Positions 1-11,782 of a stretch of 64,000 nt of DNA are shown here, one piece after another. Source of the stretch: 'Nostoc azollae' 0708 (GTDB taxonomy: Bacteria > Cyanobacteriota > Cyanobacteriia > Cyanobacteriales > Nostocaceae); the NCBI RefSeq assembly GCF_000196515.1, contig NC_014248.1, positions 1 through 64,000 of the forward strand, written 5' to 3'. Every line of letters starts with the position of its first letter. Within the stretch, counting starts at the first letter, position 1. The notes beneath the pieces were generated by a model. It was not told the DNA's origin. It saw only the letters and a program-made list of their open reading frames with translations, and ran no database searches. A program made the translations under genes and the position numbers.

Positions 1-2102
1 TAAAGTTTTGTAAAGAAGATAAAAGAAAAGAAAATTTAATGATTTAAAAATTAAATTAGAACAGAAGAAGAAATGATTGAATCACAACAGGAGTTGTGGA
101 TAATTCTTTTGTGAAATCAAAGCTTCAAAAAATGGAGATTCAAAACCTAGACCATTTAGGCATAGTAGCAGGAATAATAGACGCCATAGGAGTAGTAGAA
201 ATAATCCTTGAAATTGGAGAGAAAGTAAGTCCGGGTCATGTAGTAAAAGCCATGATAATCAACGGGTTAGGATTTGTATAAAAACCCTTATATATGTTTC
301 TCCAAGATTTTGAAACAATCCCCTGTGAGTATCTAATAGGAGCAGGAGTAACACCAGAATATCTCAAGGATGATAAACTGGGGAGAGTCATGGATAAACT
401 ATTTATAAAAGGATTGGATAGAATATTTTTTATTGTCGCCTTAAAAGCAGGCCAAAAATTTGGAGTATCCCTATGAGCAGGGCATCTAGACTCATCATAA
501 ATGCACATACATGGGCAATATAATACCACCTTACCAGAAGTAATATTTGAGAGTCAAAAAGTAGGAAATAATCAAGAACTAGAAGAATTAGCAGTAAAAT
601 CACCAAAAGAAATAACCATTACCTACGGTTATTCTGGTCACCATAGACCGGAGTTAAAACAGTCCATCATAGAAATGATATGTTCAGGAGATGGAGACAT
701 ACCAATATATATTTTTAAAACTAGCATCGGGAAACCAAGCAGATTCATCATGCTTTGCTAAAATAGCAGTAGAGTACCAAAAACAATTAAAAGTTAACAG
801 TCTCATAGTAGCAGACTGGTCCTTATATACAGAATCAAATCTAAAAATGATGTCAGATTTAAGCTGGTTATGTCCAGTGCCATTAAGCGGAGAATCAGCA
901 CAATCATTAATATCTAAATTACCAGAACCAGAATTGGTTGATAGTAACTTACCCGGATATAAACTAGCGTCAAGAACAGTAAATTATGCAGGAATAGAAC
1001 AAAGATGGTTAGTAGTGCAAAGTCAAGAAAGAAGAGAATCAGACCTGGGTAAACTATCACAAAAAATTACCAAGGCACAATCAAAAGCTGTGCAAGATTT
1101 GAAAAAGTTATCACCAGAAAAATTTGCTTGTGAAGGTGATGCTATCAAGGGGTTATCTAACCTATTCAAACAATTCAAATATCACCAAATTAACCAGAGT
1201 AAAGTTACTCAAATCAAATCTAAGAAAAAAGATAGTTCAGGAGAGATGTCCTCTGAAATATCAGCTACAGTCTCCCAGAATGAAAGTAAAATTAATACAG
1301 AATTTCTGAGGGCAGGGCCTTTTATTATTGGTACAAACCTTTTGGATTCCAATGAACTTACCCATGACTCCATCTTGAATGAATATAAAGCTCAACAGTC
1401 TTGCCAGAGAGGGTTTGCTTTTCTCAAAGACCCATTATTTTTTGCAGACAGTATTTTCCTAAAAAGTCCAGAGAGAATAGAGTCACTGGGAATGATTATG
1501 GGTTTATGTCTGCTGGTTTATACTTTAGGGCAACGACAAATTAGAACCGCTGTGAGAGAGTCTAAATCAACAGTAAAAAATCAATTGGGCAAACCAACTG
1601 ACCGCCACACTTTACGCTGGATTTTTCCATGCTTTCAGTCTATTCATTTAGTTACAGTTAACCAAGAAAAACACATCTGTCACTGGACTCAAGAGAGAGA
1701 TTTAATTGTGAATCTTTTACCAAAGCATTGTTTTCTCTACTATCAATTACTTACCTAATTTTTCTCTCTATTAATTGATCTCTATTAATTTAATTTCTAT
1801 CAGAAAATAACCTAATGTCGTTGATTTATAGCTCTATTTTACTATGTCCATAATTTCTTTTTTTACTTCAATCTATTAGTCTAAGTTATGATTTATCTCT
1901 TGAATATCTTCATTTATCTGTTGACTCCTCTGGGCGGTGTTCTTTCTTATTGCTCCTTATTGAGAACAGCTTTTGATGCTATTTTTGGTGCTTTACTGTT
2001 TCTCCAATGCCTTTTTTCACTGCATATGTTTCTTTTTATGCTCCCTTAGATTTTTTCTCTCCGCAATTTCTCCCTGTGGCACTTTATGGTGCCGAATGTG
2101 GG
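1..2102 (+). repeat. Left arm of a ~2.1 kb inverted repeat
   Basis: This stretch is almost identical to the reverse complement of 4210-6307. I matched both ends: bases 1-7 pair with 6301-6307, and the inner boundary is sharp at 2102/4210. The coordinate sum shifts from 6308 to 6312 because the left arm has four extra bases near 793. The arm may extend beyond the window start. It holds a dead IS1634-type transposase plus about 340 bases of non-coding sequence (1759-2102) in which I see no gene. The inner end (2092-2102, ccgaatgtggg) resembles insertion-sequence ends also seen near 6411 and 21259. Confidence 0.9.
96..1758 (+). pseudogene. IS1634-type (DUF4277) transposase, broken, left copy
   Basis: The translation is a recognisable cyanobacterial IS1634-family DDE transposase with an N-terminal DUF4277-like part (LDHLGIVAGIIDAIG) and a C-terminal half containing SLGMIMGLCLLVYTLGQRQI. 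In-frame stops interrupt it at 279-281, 474-476 and 498-500, and a frameshift near 705-715 moves the rest into another frame, open from about 691 to 1758. Four extra bases (gtta) near 793 distinguish it from the right-hand copy. It cannot make a functional enzyme unless rescued in trans. The family call is from remembered motifs; inactivation is directly visible. Confidence 0.8.
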
Positions 2103-2159
2103 TTGTATGCTACGTTTATCACCGATATAAAATTGAGTGATAGTAAAAATAACTCTTTA

Positions 2160-2695
2160 GGGGAGCAAGGCGATTTTGTGAGCTGGGGTAAAGACTGTGC
2201 TTTTAGCTACAGTAACTATAGATATCGCTAAAATGTTTTTCTGGATTAAAGTAAAATAAATCACATCAAAACAATAAAATTGTAAGACAAAGTATCTTCT
2301 CAAAATATCCTAAGGAGACTTGCATTCAATAATTTGTGGCTTGTGGGAATAAGCTGCTTAGGTCAGTAATCAAATAAGCAGGTATTGATTACCATAGAGA
2401 ATTCTGTTAAATGGGAGTTGTAGGTATAAAATATTAGACAGTTTGAAGATAGATAAAAGAGGTAAAAATGGAATTACAGAAATTATGCCAACTTCCAGCT
2501 ATCCATTGACAAGGAAGACCTAACATAATTTCCCCATTTTCTTCTAACCAAAATTTACTGTTTCCTTTCATTCTTAAATTGATAACTTGTATCTATATTT
2601 TAATTGTACGGTAAATAATTTTTAGCGATGCCTGTGGTTAGTGTAGCTAAAAGCACAGTCTTTACCCCAGCTCACAAAATCGCCTTGCTCCCCTT
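2160..2695. mobile_element. MITE-like element with long terminal inverted repeats
   Basis: Bases 2160-2213 (starting ggggagcaaggcgatttt) reappear as reverse complement at 2642-2694, and weaker pairing continues inward to about 2235 and 2617. The ~430-base interior has no convincing gene. The arrangement resembles a non-autonomous element or the folded remains of one. I did not find a clean target duplication. It lies in the core of the large inverted repeat. Confidence 0.5.
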
Positions 2696-2809
2696 CGTGG
2701 TTCGTTCTTGCATGAATTGTGCGTAAGTCCTACCGTATCGGCGGAATAAGTAGGGGTAAGAGAAAAAAAGAAAAAGTTGAGGGTGGGACACAGGGCGTTA
2801 TAAAATATG

Positions 2810-4230
2810 AGACATGAGGCAAAAAATTTTAGCAAAAGACTTATCACAAACAGAGTTGGTGCAAAGCATTGACCGAAAAGGAATTGCAGAGGAATCCATG
2901 GGTCAGAAAGTAGAGATATTACTGAGTCTAATAGAGCAGTAACAATTAGAAGTAAAAGAATTACGGCCAGAAAATCAAGGGTTAAGAGATGAAAACAACT
3001 GATTGAAGGGAGAAAAGGGTCAGCCAGAGATAAAAGCCAAGAATTAAAAAGGCGTCACAAGCAATCACTCATCGGAGAAAGAGCGACAAACCCCAAAAAA
3101 GGACAACAAAGGCAGTAAGAAGGCTGGCATTAAAATAGACAGAGAAGAAATACTAGAATATCCCCAAGAATTACTGCCAGCAGAGGCGCAGTTCAAAGGG
3201 TATGAAAAAGTAATCATCCAAGACATCATCCTGGCAACCGATAACGTACTGTTCCGGAAAGAGAGATACTACTCACCATGAGAAGGAAAAACCTATTTGG
3301 CAGAACCTCCTTGGGGTTATGAGGGAGAATTCGGTCTAGGAATAAAACCCTGATTATCAGCTTGTACTATGGGGATAACATGACCCAAGGTAAATTGTTA
3401 GAGTTCCTAGAGAATATTGACTTGCTCGAGCATTTTCAACTACCAACTAAATGGCAAAACCCTCTCGAAGTATTACCTCAAGAAACTGTGTTGAGTGAGG
3501 CAGAGTTTCATACCCTACTGGATACACATCTGCCTAAACTGGGTTCACAACAACGGACTCGGATTATGGAAGCAGTAGCTATTGCTTTCTATCATCAACA
3601 AACTGATTGGCCAGTGGTGCAAACTCTGGTCTGTGATGATGCTCCTCAATTGAAGTTACTGACTGATAATATCGCTTTGTGTTGGGTAGATGAAGAAAGA
3701 AATTATAAGAAGTTAAGTGCGTTTATTGCTTGTCACCAAAAGGTTTTAGATAAATTCCTGGATGATTTCTGGAATTACTACCGAGACTTACTCCCTTGTC
3801 AAGATTCTCCCAGTCAGCAAACGGCAGATAAACTCCGGTATAAGTTTTGGAAGTTGTTCCACACTGACAGTGGTTATCAACAATTGGATGAGCGAAAACC
3901 ATTAACTCTGGTCAAAATTTCTGAGTTGCTTTATGTTTTAGAGCATCCTGAATTACCTTTGCACAATAACCCGGTTGAGTTAGGTGCTAGAACTATGGTG
4001 CAGCGAGGCAATATTAGTTATGCCACTCAGACTCTCGAAGGGACTCAGGCTTGGGATACTTTTATGTATCTTGTTGCTACTACTCGTAAGTTGGGAATTA
4101 GCTTTTTTGAATATATTCGTGACCGCATTTCTAAGGTTGGGAATATTCCCTGTTTGGCGACTACTTTTTACGAGAAATCTGCTCTCAATCCTTTTGGTTG
4201 CTCATGGATCCCACATTCGGCACCATAAAG
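2810..4230 (+). pseudogene. IS66-related DDE transposase, decayed and internally deleted
   Basis: From about 2810 a coiled-coil N-terminal part can be read in fragments interrupted by stops (2939, 2999 and 3280 region). An open stretch of 288 codons follows (3362-4228), ending in a typical C-terminal block (NPVELGARTMVQRGN, TLEGTQAWDTFM, KLGISFFEYIRDR). In relatives I remember, a block with a QHFDQTSARV-type catalytic Asp lies between the sequences seen here as LEFLENI and DLLEHF; here these abut, so an in-frame deletion is likely. The final residues (IPHSAP) come from the flanking repeat arm, so the true C-terminus is lost too. The exact IS family is uncertain. Confidence 0.6.
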
Positions 4231-6307
4231 TGCCACAGGGAGAAATTGCGGAGAGAAAAAATCTAAGGGAGCATAAAAAGAAACATATGCAGTGAAAAAA
4301 GGCATTGGAGAAACAGTAAAGCACCAAAAATAGCATCAAAAGCTGTTCTCAATAAGGAGCAATAAGAAAGAACACCGCCCAGAGGAGTCAACAGATAAAT
4401 GAAGATATTCAAGAGATAAATCATAACTTAGACTAATAGATTGAAGTAAAAAAAGAAATTATGGACATAGTAAAATAGAGCTATAAATCAACGACATTAG
4501 GTTATTTTCTGATAGAAATTAAATTAATAGAGATCAATTAATAGAGAGAAAAATTAGGTAAGTAATTGATAGTAGAGAAAACAATGCTTTGGTAAAAGAT
4601 TCACAATTAAATCTCTCTCTTGAGTCCAGTGACAGATGTGTTTTTCTTGGTTAACTGTAACTAAATGAATAGACTGAAAGCATGGAAAAATCCAGCGTAA
4701 AGTGTGGCGGTCAGTTGGTTTGCCCAATTGATTTTTTACTGTTGATTTAGACTCTCTCACAGCGGTTCTAATTTGTCGTTGCCCTAAAGTATAAACCAGC
4801 AGACATAAACCCATAATCATTCCCAGTGACTCTATTCTCTCTGGACTTTTTAGGAAAATACTGTCTGCAAAAAATAATGGGTCTTTGAGAAAAGCAAACC
4901 CTCTCTGGCAAGACTGTTGAGCTTTATATTCATTCAAGATGGAGTCATGGGTAAGTTCATTGGAATCCAAAAGGTTTGTACCAATAATAAAAGGCCCTGC
5001 CCTCAGAAATTCTGTATTAATTTTACTTTCATTCTGGGAGACTGTAGCTGATATTTCAGAGGACATCTCTCCTGAACTATCTTTTTTCTTAGATTTGATT
5101 TGAGTAACTTTACTCTGGTTAATTTGGTGATATTTGAATTGTTTGAATAGTTTAGATAACCCATTGATAGCATCACCTTCACAAGCAAATTTTTCTGGTG
5201 ATAACTTTTTCAAATCTTGCACAGCTTTCGATTGTGCCTTGGTAATTTTTTGTGATAGTTTACCCAGGTCTGATTCTCTTCTTTCTTGACTTTGCACTAC
5301 TAACCATCTTTGTTCTATTCCTGCATAATTTACTGTTCTTGACGCTAGTTTATATCCGGGTAAGTTACTATCAACCAATTCTGGTTCTGGTAATTTTGAT
5401 ATTAATGATTGTGCTGATTCTACGCTTAATGGCACTGGACATAACCAGCTTAAATCTGACATCATTTTCAGATTTGATTCTGTATATAAGGCCCAGTCTG
5501 CTACTATGAGACTGTTTTTAATTGTTTTTGGTACTCTACTGCTATTTTACCAAAGCATGATGAATCTGCTTGGTTTCCCGATGCTAGTTTTAAAAATATA
5601 TATTGGTATGTCTCTATCTCCTGAACATATCATTTCTATGATGAACTGTTTTAACTCCGGTCTATGGTCACCAGAATAACCATAGGTGATGGTTATTTCT
5701 TTTGGTGATTTTACTGCTAATTCTTCTAGTTCTTGATTATTTCCTACTTTTTGACTCTCAAATATTACTTCTGGTAAGGTGGTATTATATTGCCCATGTA
5801 TGTGCATTTATGATGAGTCTAGATGCCCTGCTCATAGGGATACTCCAAATTTTTGGCCTGCTTTTAAGGCGACAATAAAAAATATTCTATCCAATCCTTT
5901 TATAAATAGTTTATCCATGACTCTCCCCAGTTTATCGTCCTTGAGATATTCTGGTGTTACTCCTGCTCCTATTAGATACTCACAGGGGATTGTTTCAAAA
6001 TCTTGGAGAAACATATATAAGGGTTTTTATACAAATCCTAACCCGTTGATTATCATGGCTTTTACTACATGACCCGGACTTACTTTCTCTCCAATTTCAA
6101 GGATTATTTCTACTACTCCTATGGCGTCTATTATTCCTGCTACTATGCCTAAATGGTCTAGGTTTTGAATCTCCATTTTCTGAAGCTTTGATTTCACAAC
6201 AGAATTATCCACAACTCCTGTTGTGATTAAATCATTTCTTCTTCTGTTCTAATTTAATTTTTAAATCATTAAATTTTCTTTTCTTTTATCTTCTTTACAA
6301 AACTTTA
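4210..6307 (-). repeat. Right arm of the ~2.1 kb inverted repeat
   Basis: This is the reverse complement of 1-2102 with only scattered substitutions and one 4-base length difference. The inner edge is at 4210, where the sequence abruptly becomes the end of the decayed transposase reading frame. The outer edge cannot be fixed because the left partner runs to the window edge. Confidence 0.9.
4554..6212 (-). pseudogene. IS1634-type (DUF4277) transposase, broken, right copy
   Basis: This is the same dead transposase as the left copy, in opposite orientation. It shares all three in-frame stops (after GLGFV, after FGVSL and after LDSS) and the same frameshift near GDRDIPIYIF. It also lacks four bases near 5515-5520 present in the other copy, so its C-terminal frame opens only at 5465. 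Shared lesions mean that the element was already dead when the arms were duplicated, or that gene conversion has homogenised them. Confidence 0.8.
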
Positions 6308-6908
6308 TTCTCTTACTCTATTGCCATCTTTATGATACTTATTCTTATTAAGCCTTTTCTTCCTTGCAGGAGCTTTAGTTCTCGTGTACTACTATCTGTG
6401 ACAGTTAGGGTGCGGAAGGTGGGTTGTATTTAATTTACATTCCCAATAGATGAATTAATAGGGAGTAGAATTGCTACTTTACTATTCCATTTGTGAGCCG
6501 GGAAGTTATCGGTTGGTTTGGGAAAAGTGTACTGGGTTTAGGGTAAAGGTTTTTCCCATCTTTCCTGGAAAACAAACCTGGGCAGTATTGCCTTCACTGG
6601 TGTACAGCACTATTTTCTGTGCAATATCAATCAAGCTTTAAACTTGAAGATTCAGGACTTATGCAAGAGGTATATTAGTATGGTGCCTCAGATGTTAAAA
6701 ATCTATTGATACTAAGCAATTTATAGGTCTGATGTACTCTATAAGAGACATTGCGTGTGACTGAAACATATTGATGTATAAAGATGATACACCAAATTCT
6801 GTAAATCTTTTTAACAAAGTCAAGGATAAACAGCCAGAACACGAAGAAGAAGGCGGATATTAAGTTTAGTCAACCTAAATCCCTAACTCTGGCTATTACA
6901 TCCCCTTT
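6308..6908. other. Intergenic, no gene seen
   Basis: No plausible coding sequence was found on either strand. The segment near 6401-6425 (gacagttagggtgcggaagg) resembles insertion-sequence ends found elsewhere in the window, so part of this region is probably IS debris. Confidence 0.5.
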
Positions 6909-7676
6909 TTAATTACAAGTAACTGCTGTAGCCGAATTAACCTTGATTAAATCACCAGTGAATACCGCTGTGTATTTAAAAGGTGATGAACCAGAACAAG
7001 TCATGGAACTTCTATCAGCGCGACGGGGACTCGACCAAGAATCAGCTTCTACAGTTAAAGTTGTTCCATTCCAGGATAATCCCCTGATTACTAAAGAGTT
7101 AGTTTTTCCATCGCTCAATTTTCTCGCACTGACAAACGTAGCATAATTTACATCCCCAGTAGTTGGGTTGATACGGGCTATAACTGCTACTTTTGCACCG
7201 CCTCCACTACCATAGCTAGGTAGCCAACGGCCAGCAGCAAAGCGCCAGAAATTATTACCAGTCTGGGAACCAGTAGAGGTAAAAACGCCATATAAAACCC
7301 CGCTTCCATTCCAAAGCAATCCATATCCTGTACCGTCGTCGCTGGTTGTTTCGTAGTCGCTGCGACACCATTTCCTCACACCATTATCAAACCGGATCAT
7401 GCGCGGATCTTTATTAACAGATGTTACTTGTTGATAACCAATATAGATAGTTCTTGTCCCAAAAATTGCTTTTGGTCCATTTTTAGCTTTAATTGTGGCT
7501 TCACTATCATTGCAAGTAAATGTTACAGCGTTTCCCACAAATGAGGCTAAAGTAGTTTGGGCTAAAACTTTAGGAGCTAAGGTTGTAATTGCTAAATTAG
7601 CCCCTAAAATTACTGCTAAAGCTGGAAATTGTAGATACTTGATGACTTGGCGGCTAGTAATTATTGAATTACGCAT
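6909..7676 (-). CDS. Conserved cyanobacterial secreted protein, function unknown
   Basis: The 255-residue product starts with a basic N-terminus and a hydrophobic stretch (FPALAVILGANLAITTLAP) followed by a VLAQ-type signal cleavage site, so export is likely. The mature part contains IYIGYQQVTSVNKDPRMIRF, RKWCRSDYETTSDDGTGYGL and paired cysteines, a pattern I recall from hypothetical cyanobacterial proteins. There is no catalytic motif I recognise. The frame is intact although both flanks are decayed. A decayed gene for another small secreted protein follows at 7737-8306 on the same strand. Confidence 0.7.
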   Translation of the reverse strand: MRNSIITSRQVIKYLQFPALAVILGANLAITTLAPKVLAQTTLASFVGNAVTFTCNDSEATIKAKNGPKAIFGTRTIYIGYQQVTSVNKDPRMIRFDNGVRKWCRSDYETTSDDGTGYGLLWNGSGVLYGVFTSTGSQTGNNFWRFAAGRWLPSYGSGGGAKVAVIARINPTTGDVNYATFVSARKLSDGKTNSLVIRGLSWNGTTLTVEADSWSSPRRADRSSMTCSGSSPFKYTAVFTGDLIKVNSATAVTCN

Positions 7677-7736
7677 GGGATCACAATTTCCATCAGTGGT
7701 TTACAGCAAATAGGAATTGCTGTGCAATGTCAATTT

Positions 7737-8306
7737 TATCACACTAGTGTAATTACTGACTTGGCCATTTTCACTAAGTCGGCCTGCTTACCTGCTTTTA
7801 AACTAATGGTATACTGAACACCTTTTTGCCCCCAGGGTAAGGTAGCATCAGAAGAATTAGCACCGCACCACATTTAGCATCTAGAAAATAGCCACTGATA
7901 CCTTTAGCTAAACATACGGCTTTAGCTGTGAGTTTGGATGTCCTGCTACTGATATTTTAGCAAAAATTATACCAATAATGCAAGCTGTACCACCAGTGCA
8001 ATTTGGGCTAAATCCTAGTAGTATATCATACTTATTTTTTGCGCTGTTTTAGAGAATAGCGTAAAGTGGGTTTTCGCCATCTGACTCAGGAACATACTTC
8101 GATAATCAAATTTTAATTTGACTATTTTTCTTTAATTTAGGCAGAACTGACTTAAAAACTGGGTGTGGTTGCTAAACTTGGCTATTAATATGCTGTTGTG
8201 GTAAGGCTATAGCTAAATCATGAAGGCTTCCAGTATTGACTAGGAAAGATAACGCAAATAAAGCTAACGCAAATAAAGCACTAATGTGTTTTGATCTGAC
8301 AATCAT
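7737..8306 (-). pseudogene. Decayed small secreted protein gene
   Basis: Reading the minus strand from an ATG near 8306 gives a signal-peptide-like start (KHISALFALALFALSFLV), then stops near 8185, 8115 and 8053 and at least one frameshift near 7940. It ends with a recognisable C-terminal block (SSDATLPWGQKGVQYTISLK, then AGKQADLVKMAKSVIT). That ending matches small cyanobacterial secreted proteins of unknown function that I remember. The gene is non-functional as it stands. Confidence 0.6.
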
Positions 8307-8366
8307 ATTCCTACACCTGTTTTACTAAATAAAATATACTAAAAACACTTTAAAAGTATGATTCTG

Positions 8367-8490
8367 AACGTTCGCCGAGCGTCTCTGAAAGAGATAGTGA
8401 AGAATCTCCGAGATACTATAGCCTACGGCACGCTCCCTGTTCACGCAGTGTCCCAAAGGGATACGCTGGGCTATCACTATGACATAAGTC
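8367..8490. repeat. GC-richer dispersed-repeat-like segment
   Basis: This stretch (gttcgccgagcgtctctgaa, ending near cgctgggctatcac) is richer in G+C than its surroundings and contains small inverted repeats (gtctctgaaagagat; atctccgagat). It resembles the short interspersed palindromic repeats common between cyanobacterial genes. No second full copy was identified in this window. Confidence 0.35.
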
Positions 8491-8528
8491 CAAGTCTCAC
8501 CCGTTTGTAGTATAAATTTTACTATTTT

Positions 8529-8747
8529 TTAGAAATTTAAAATATCTAATGACTTTTCTATTTGTAAATAGAAAATTCTAGCTTGTGTATCTTTATTTTC
8601 TTCCAGTTGTCCATCTTGCCAATATAAATCTGCGGCTTTCTGAAAATCATCAATTACTCCCTGTTTGTCTCCTATAATTAACCCAGAATTACCACGATTA
8701 TAAAAAGCATCTGTGTAATTTTTAATTTTAATTACTTTGTGAAATTA
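8529..8747 (-). pseudogene. C-terminal remnant of the nuclease-like/TPR gene
   Basis: Read on the minus strand this gives NYTDAFYNRGNSGLIIGDKQ followed by a TPR-like helix and ends FYLQIEKSLDILNF-stop. It is the last TPR unit and tail of the gene whose upstream part lies at 10264-11656; IS66 copy A separates the two. The join across the IS reads naturally as one TPR unit (YEVATSIK ... FNKVIKIKNYTDA). Confidence 0.65.
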
Positions 8748-10263
8748 GTAAGGATTCAGGTCTAAGGTAGAGGGATTAAAGAAGGTGTATGGAAAGGAGA
8801 GTGATCCATGGCTTTCATAGGTTGGTCAGAAAACTCAATTAGAGAAAGTCCTTGACGGCGACAAGTTTGTGTAACCGTCAATAAGTTGGCAGGATGTTGG
8901 AATAGCTCTAGAGAAAGAGAACCACCACAGACTTTTCGTTGTGTCAGTGCTAAACCTAACCTTAGTTCAGCTAAATTATGATCAAGGTCTATTGCCTAAG
9001 GAAGGTAAAAGTTTACCAGGTTCCCCTGGGGGTTGATCAATGAATGAATGGAAGATTCGACTTTTGGTTGAAACTAGGATGGCCAAGTCAAGAATTCATG
9101 AAGGTTTTGGGTTTGTTGGAATAAAGGGTAGTTTTTAAAACCTTCATCTATGAGGTCGATGAATTTTGTGCCAATTTCTTGGTGATTGAAGCCAGGAATC
9201 TTGATTAGTGTCTTGAAGTGACGGGGTAGGGTAGATGTGCCTGACATTTCTGTTGAGCTGTGACCGCATAACCGTTATAGGCAGTAAAGTCATCAGAACT
9301 GAGTACACCAGAGTAACTTGAACCCACAATGGATTCTAATTTGCCAGGACAAGGAGTATCAGGCCCATGAAATAAAGGGAAGTCACTATTGGCAAAAATC
9401 CATAACCATTGTTTCACCCCTTTGACTACCCAGGGTGTTTCATCCCCAAGGATATGAGGCTGGGTTTGTTTTATCCACTATTTGAGGCTATGAATACTTT
9501 GAGCCACTGCACTATCTATTCCTTCATTGGTACCTACTAATGTTCCCACTCCAATTTCTATTTGACCCAGTGCCCACAACAACAAGTGTTGTTTTTCATA
9601 GGGTCAATGGCCCTAGTTATGGATCCATCCCAAAAAAGCTTGTAGTGTGATTCCTATATCTTGTCCCGGTACTATCTCTGGTGACCAGTGTGTGTGCCCT
9701 TTGTGTTTCCCCACACACAGTGCTAATCTACGCATATCTTTCATATTCTACTATTTGGATTGGCCTGTCTACCAACTCCCCTAGTTGTTGTGTTTGGATT
9801 TTTATTAGTTCGCCAAACAATTGCCCCTGACCTCACCATCCACACACTTGCCGTCCCACTATCTCAAATGTATTCTATCTACTCCACCAAACCCCTTTCT
9901 CCTTTTTCCCCTATGCTCTGGTTGTCCTCCTGGTTTCCGTTTTCGTGTCTGGTTTTCTTCTGGTTTCTCTTGTTGTTTGTTGTCGGTTTTTTTCAGGATG
10001 TCTCCCAAGGGTGGTTTGGATCATGTTATGGTCTCTAAATCTCTACTGACTTTGAGTTTCTCTATTTCTTTTTCCAGTTCTACTACTCTATTTCTTAGGT
10101 TCTCTATACTTTTCCCCTGGTCAATAATGATTTCTACCAGTTGGTGTTTTCCCAACTGCTTCAATATCTCTCTGTCTAGTTTTGGTCCCAGCTTCTTTTC
10201 CATAACTGCTATATTCTGCCTAACCTATCACACTTATCAATACCCCACCACCTGAATCCTTAC
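8748..10263 (-). mobile_element. IS66-family insertion sequence, copy A (dead)
   Basis: The element is bounded by GTAAGGATTCAGGT and its reverse complement, with the GTAA start typical of IS66. Transposase pieces are on the minus strand: a coiled-coil N-terminus (MEKKLGPKLDREILKQLG at 10203), a catalytic block SGVLSSDDFTAYNGYAV and a C-terminal block near 8770-8950. Many frameshifts separate them. Flanking octamers (tgaaatta and cttaattg) are only a poor match, so no clean target duplication remains. It interrupts a TPR gene. Plus-strand open frames here are antisense artefacts. Confidence 0.8.
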
Positions 10264-11656
10264 CTTAATTGAGGTTGCTACTTCATAGTTTCCTAAATCA
10301 CAATGAGTATTACCTCGTTGATAATAGGTATCGACATAGTTAGGGTTTATTTGAACTGCCTGATTATAATCTCCAATTGCTGTTTCATAATTTCCTAGTT
10401 CTAAACGAGTATTGCCCCTATTTTTGTAAGGAACTGCATCATCAGGAGCAATCTTACTGGCTGGAATTAATTTTTGCTGTTCACTGGAATTAATTTTTGC
10501 TGTTCATCTGAAAGATAATGAGCAAGTTCTCTGTTTTTATGGGTAATAGCATAGTGAGGATTAACTTTAATTGCCTGAGTGTAATCTTCAATTGCTCCTT
10601 GAGGAGCTCCAATTCGAGAACAAGTGTCAGCACGATTTTTGTAATTAACGGCAAGATCAGGATTAATTCTAATTGCTTGATTATAATATTCAATTGCGGT
10701 TTAATAATTAGCTAGTTGATAATGTGCTCAACCCATTTTATTATAATCTTTGCCATGATTAATGTTAATATCGATTGCTTGGGTTTAATCTTTAACTGCT
10801 CTTTGATAATCAACTACTTAATAATAAGATAGTTCCAATTTATAATAAATATCAGCATTACAAGGTTTATGTTGCAATGCTTGATTATAGTTGTTAATTG
10901 CTGGTGCATATTCACCTTTTTGAGAAAAATTGTTACCTAATTTCTCATAAACTAGAGTTATATTTGGTCGTTGATTTTGTTCCGATTCTGGAGTGATATT
11001 AGTTTTGTTAGAGTTATCCAGGGATAATTCTACTAGTTGATGAGCATTATTTGGAGTAGTTTGCGATTGTTCTAAATAGGATAATAAACCACCAGGATAT
11101 AATAATTGATTGATGCCAAAAGAAGTTATGCCAGTTTTTAGCTTCATCATTTTGCTGGGGAGAAAACCAGCTAAAAAAAGATGATATTCAGACTGAGCTT
11201 CATTAACTTTTTCTTGAATTAAGACACAAACAATAACGGTTTTTTTTCGACTTCTTGAGAACTGACTAACTATCTAACTATATGAATAGTACCATAAGGA
11301 GATTTTACTTCTACACCTATGGCCGGGTTGGAGGTGAAGGTAAAATTACTTTTACCATCGCCACCCATGCGTTTTTCATAATCGACTTCAGTAATAAAGT
11401 CAGCTAAACGTTCTTTGAGGAGTTCTTCACCTAGTTTACCTTTAAGGTTATTAATAAAGACGTCACGGACTGGGGATGTTCGTTTATATTTTTCTGCCAT
11501 TAACCAGCAAAGTTCCCTTAGTGATTTTAATCTGTGACCAGAGATAATAGTTAATTCACTATGCTGGCCTTCTGTTTGGCAGTGAAGTAGACAACCAGAT
11601 TTTAATTTTTGAATAAAGTCAGTTTCTAGCGATCGGAGTAAGGTAATCCAATCCAT
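10264..11656 (-). pseudogene. Nuclease-like/TPR fusion protein gene, broken
   Basis: The N-terminal 128 codons (11656-11270) contain KLGEELLKERLADFI and a V-E-V-K segment that resembles a PD-(D/E)xK nuclease fold. A TAG stop follows directly. Translation continues past it and past a frameshift in a run of A's near 11245 as VIVCVLIQEKVNEAQSEYHL and MMKLKTGITSFGINQLLYPG, then successive TPR units (e.g. KGEYAPAINNYNQALQHKP) with further stops. The tail is beyond IS66 copy A. Ancestrally this was probably one long protein: nuclease-like head, linker and TPR array. Function is unknown and the gene is now dead. Confidence 0.65.
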
Positions 11657-11782
11657 TTATTATATTTCTGCGGTCTTTTGATTGACTCATTTTAATCAAA
11701 AATGTGGTTTGAGTAAAGAAGTAGGGTTAAAGCACATTGCTAAACCCCTACTTAAAAATGAGAAGCAAAAGGAAAAAAATAG

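Noticed and set aside
9760-10255. Plus-strand open frames rich in Pro, Ser and Phe
   Set aside because: They lie antisense to the IS66 coiled-coil N-terminal region; the same frames recur antisense to IS66 copy B at 15700-16240.
8740-10271. Clean 8-bp target duplication around IS66 copy A
   Set aside because: Flanking octamers tgaaatta and cttaattg agree at only about half the positions, so no duplication is claimed.
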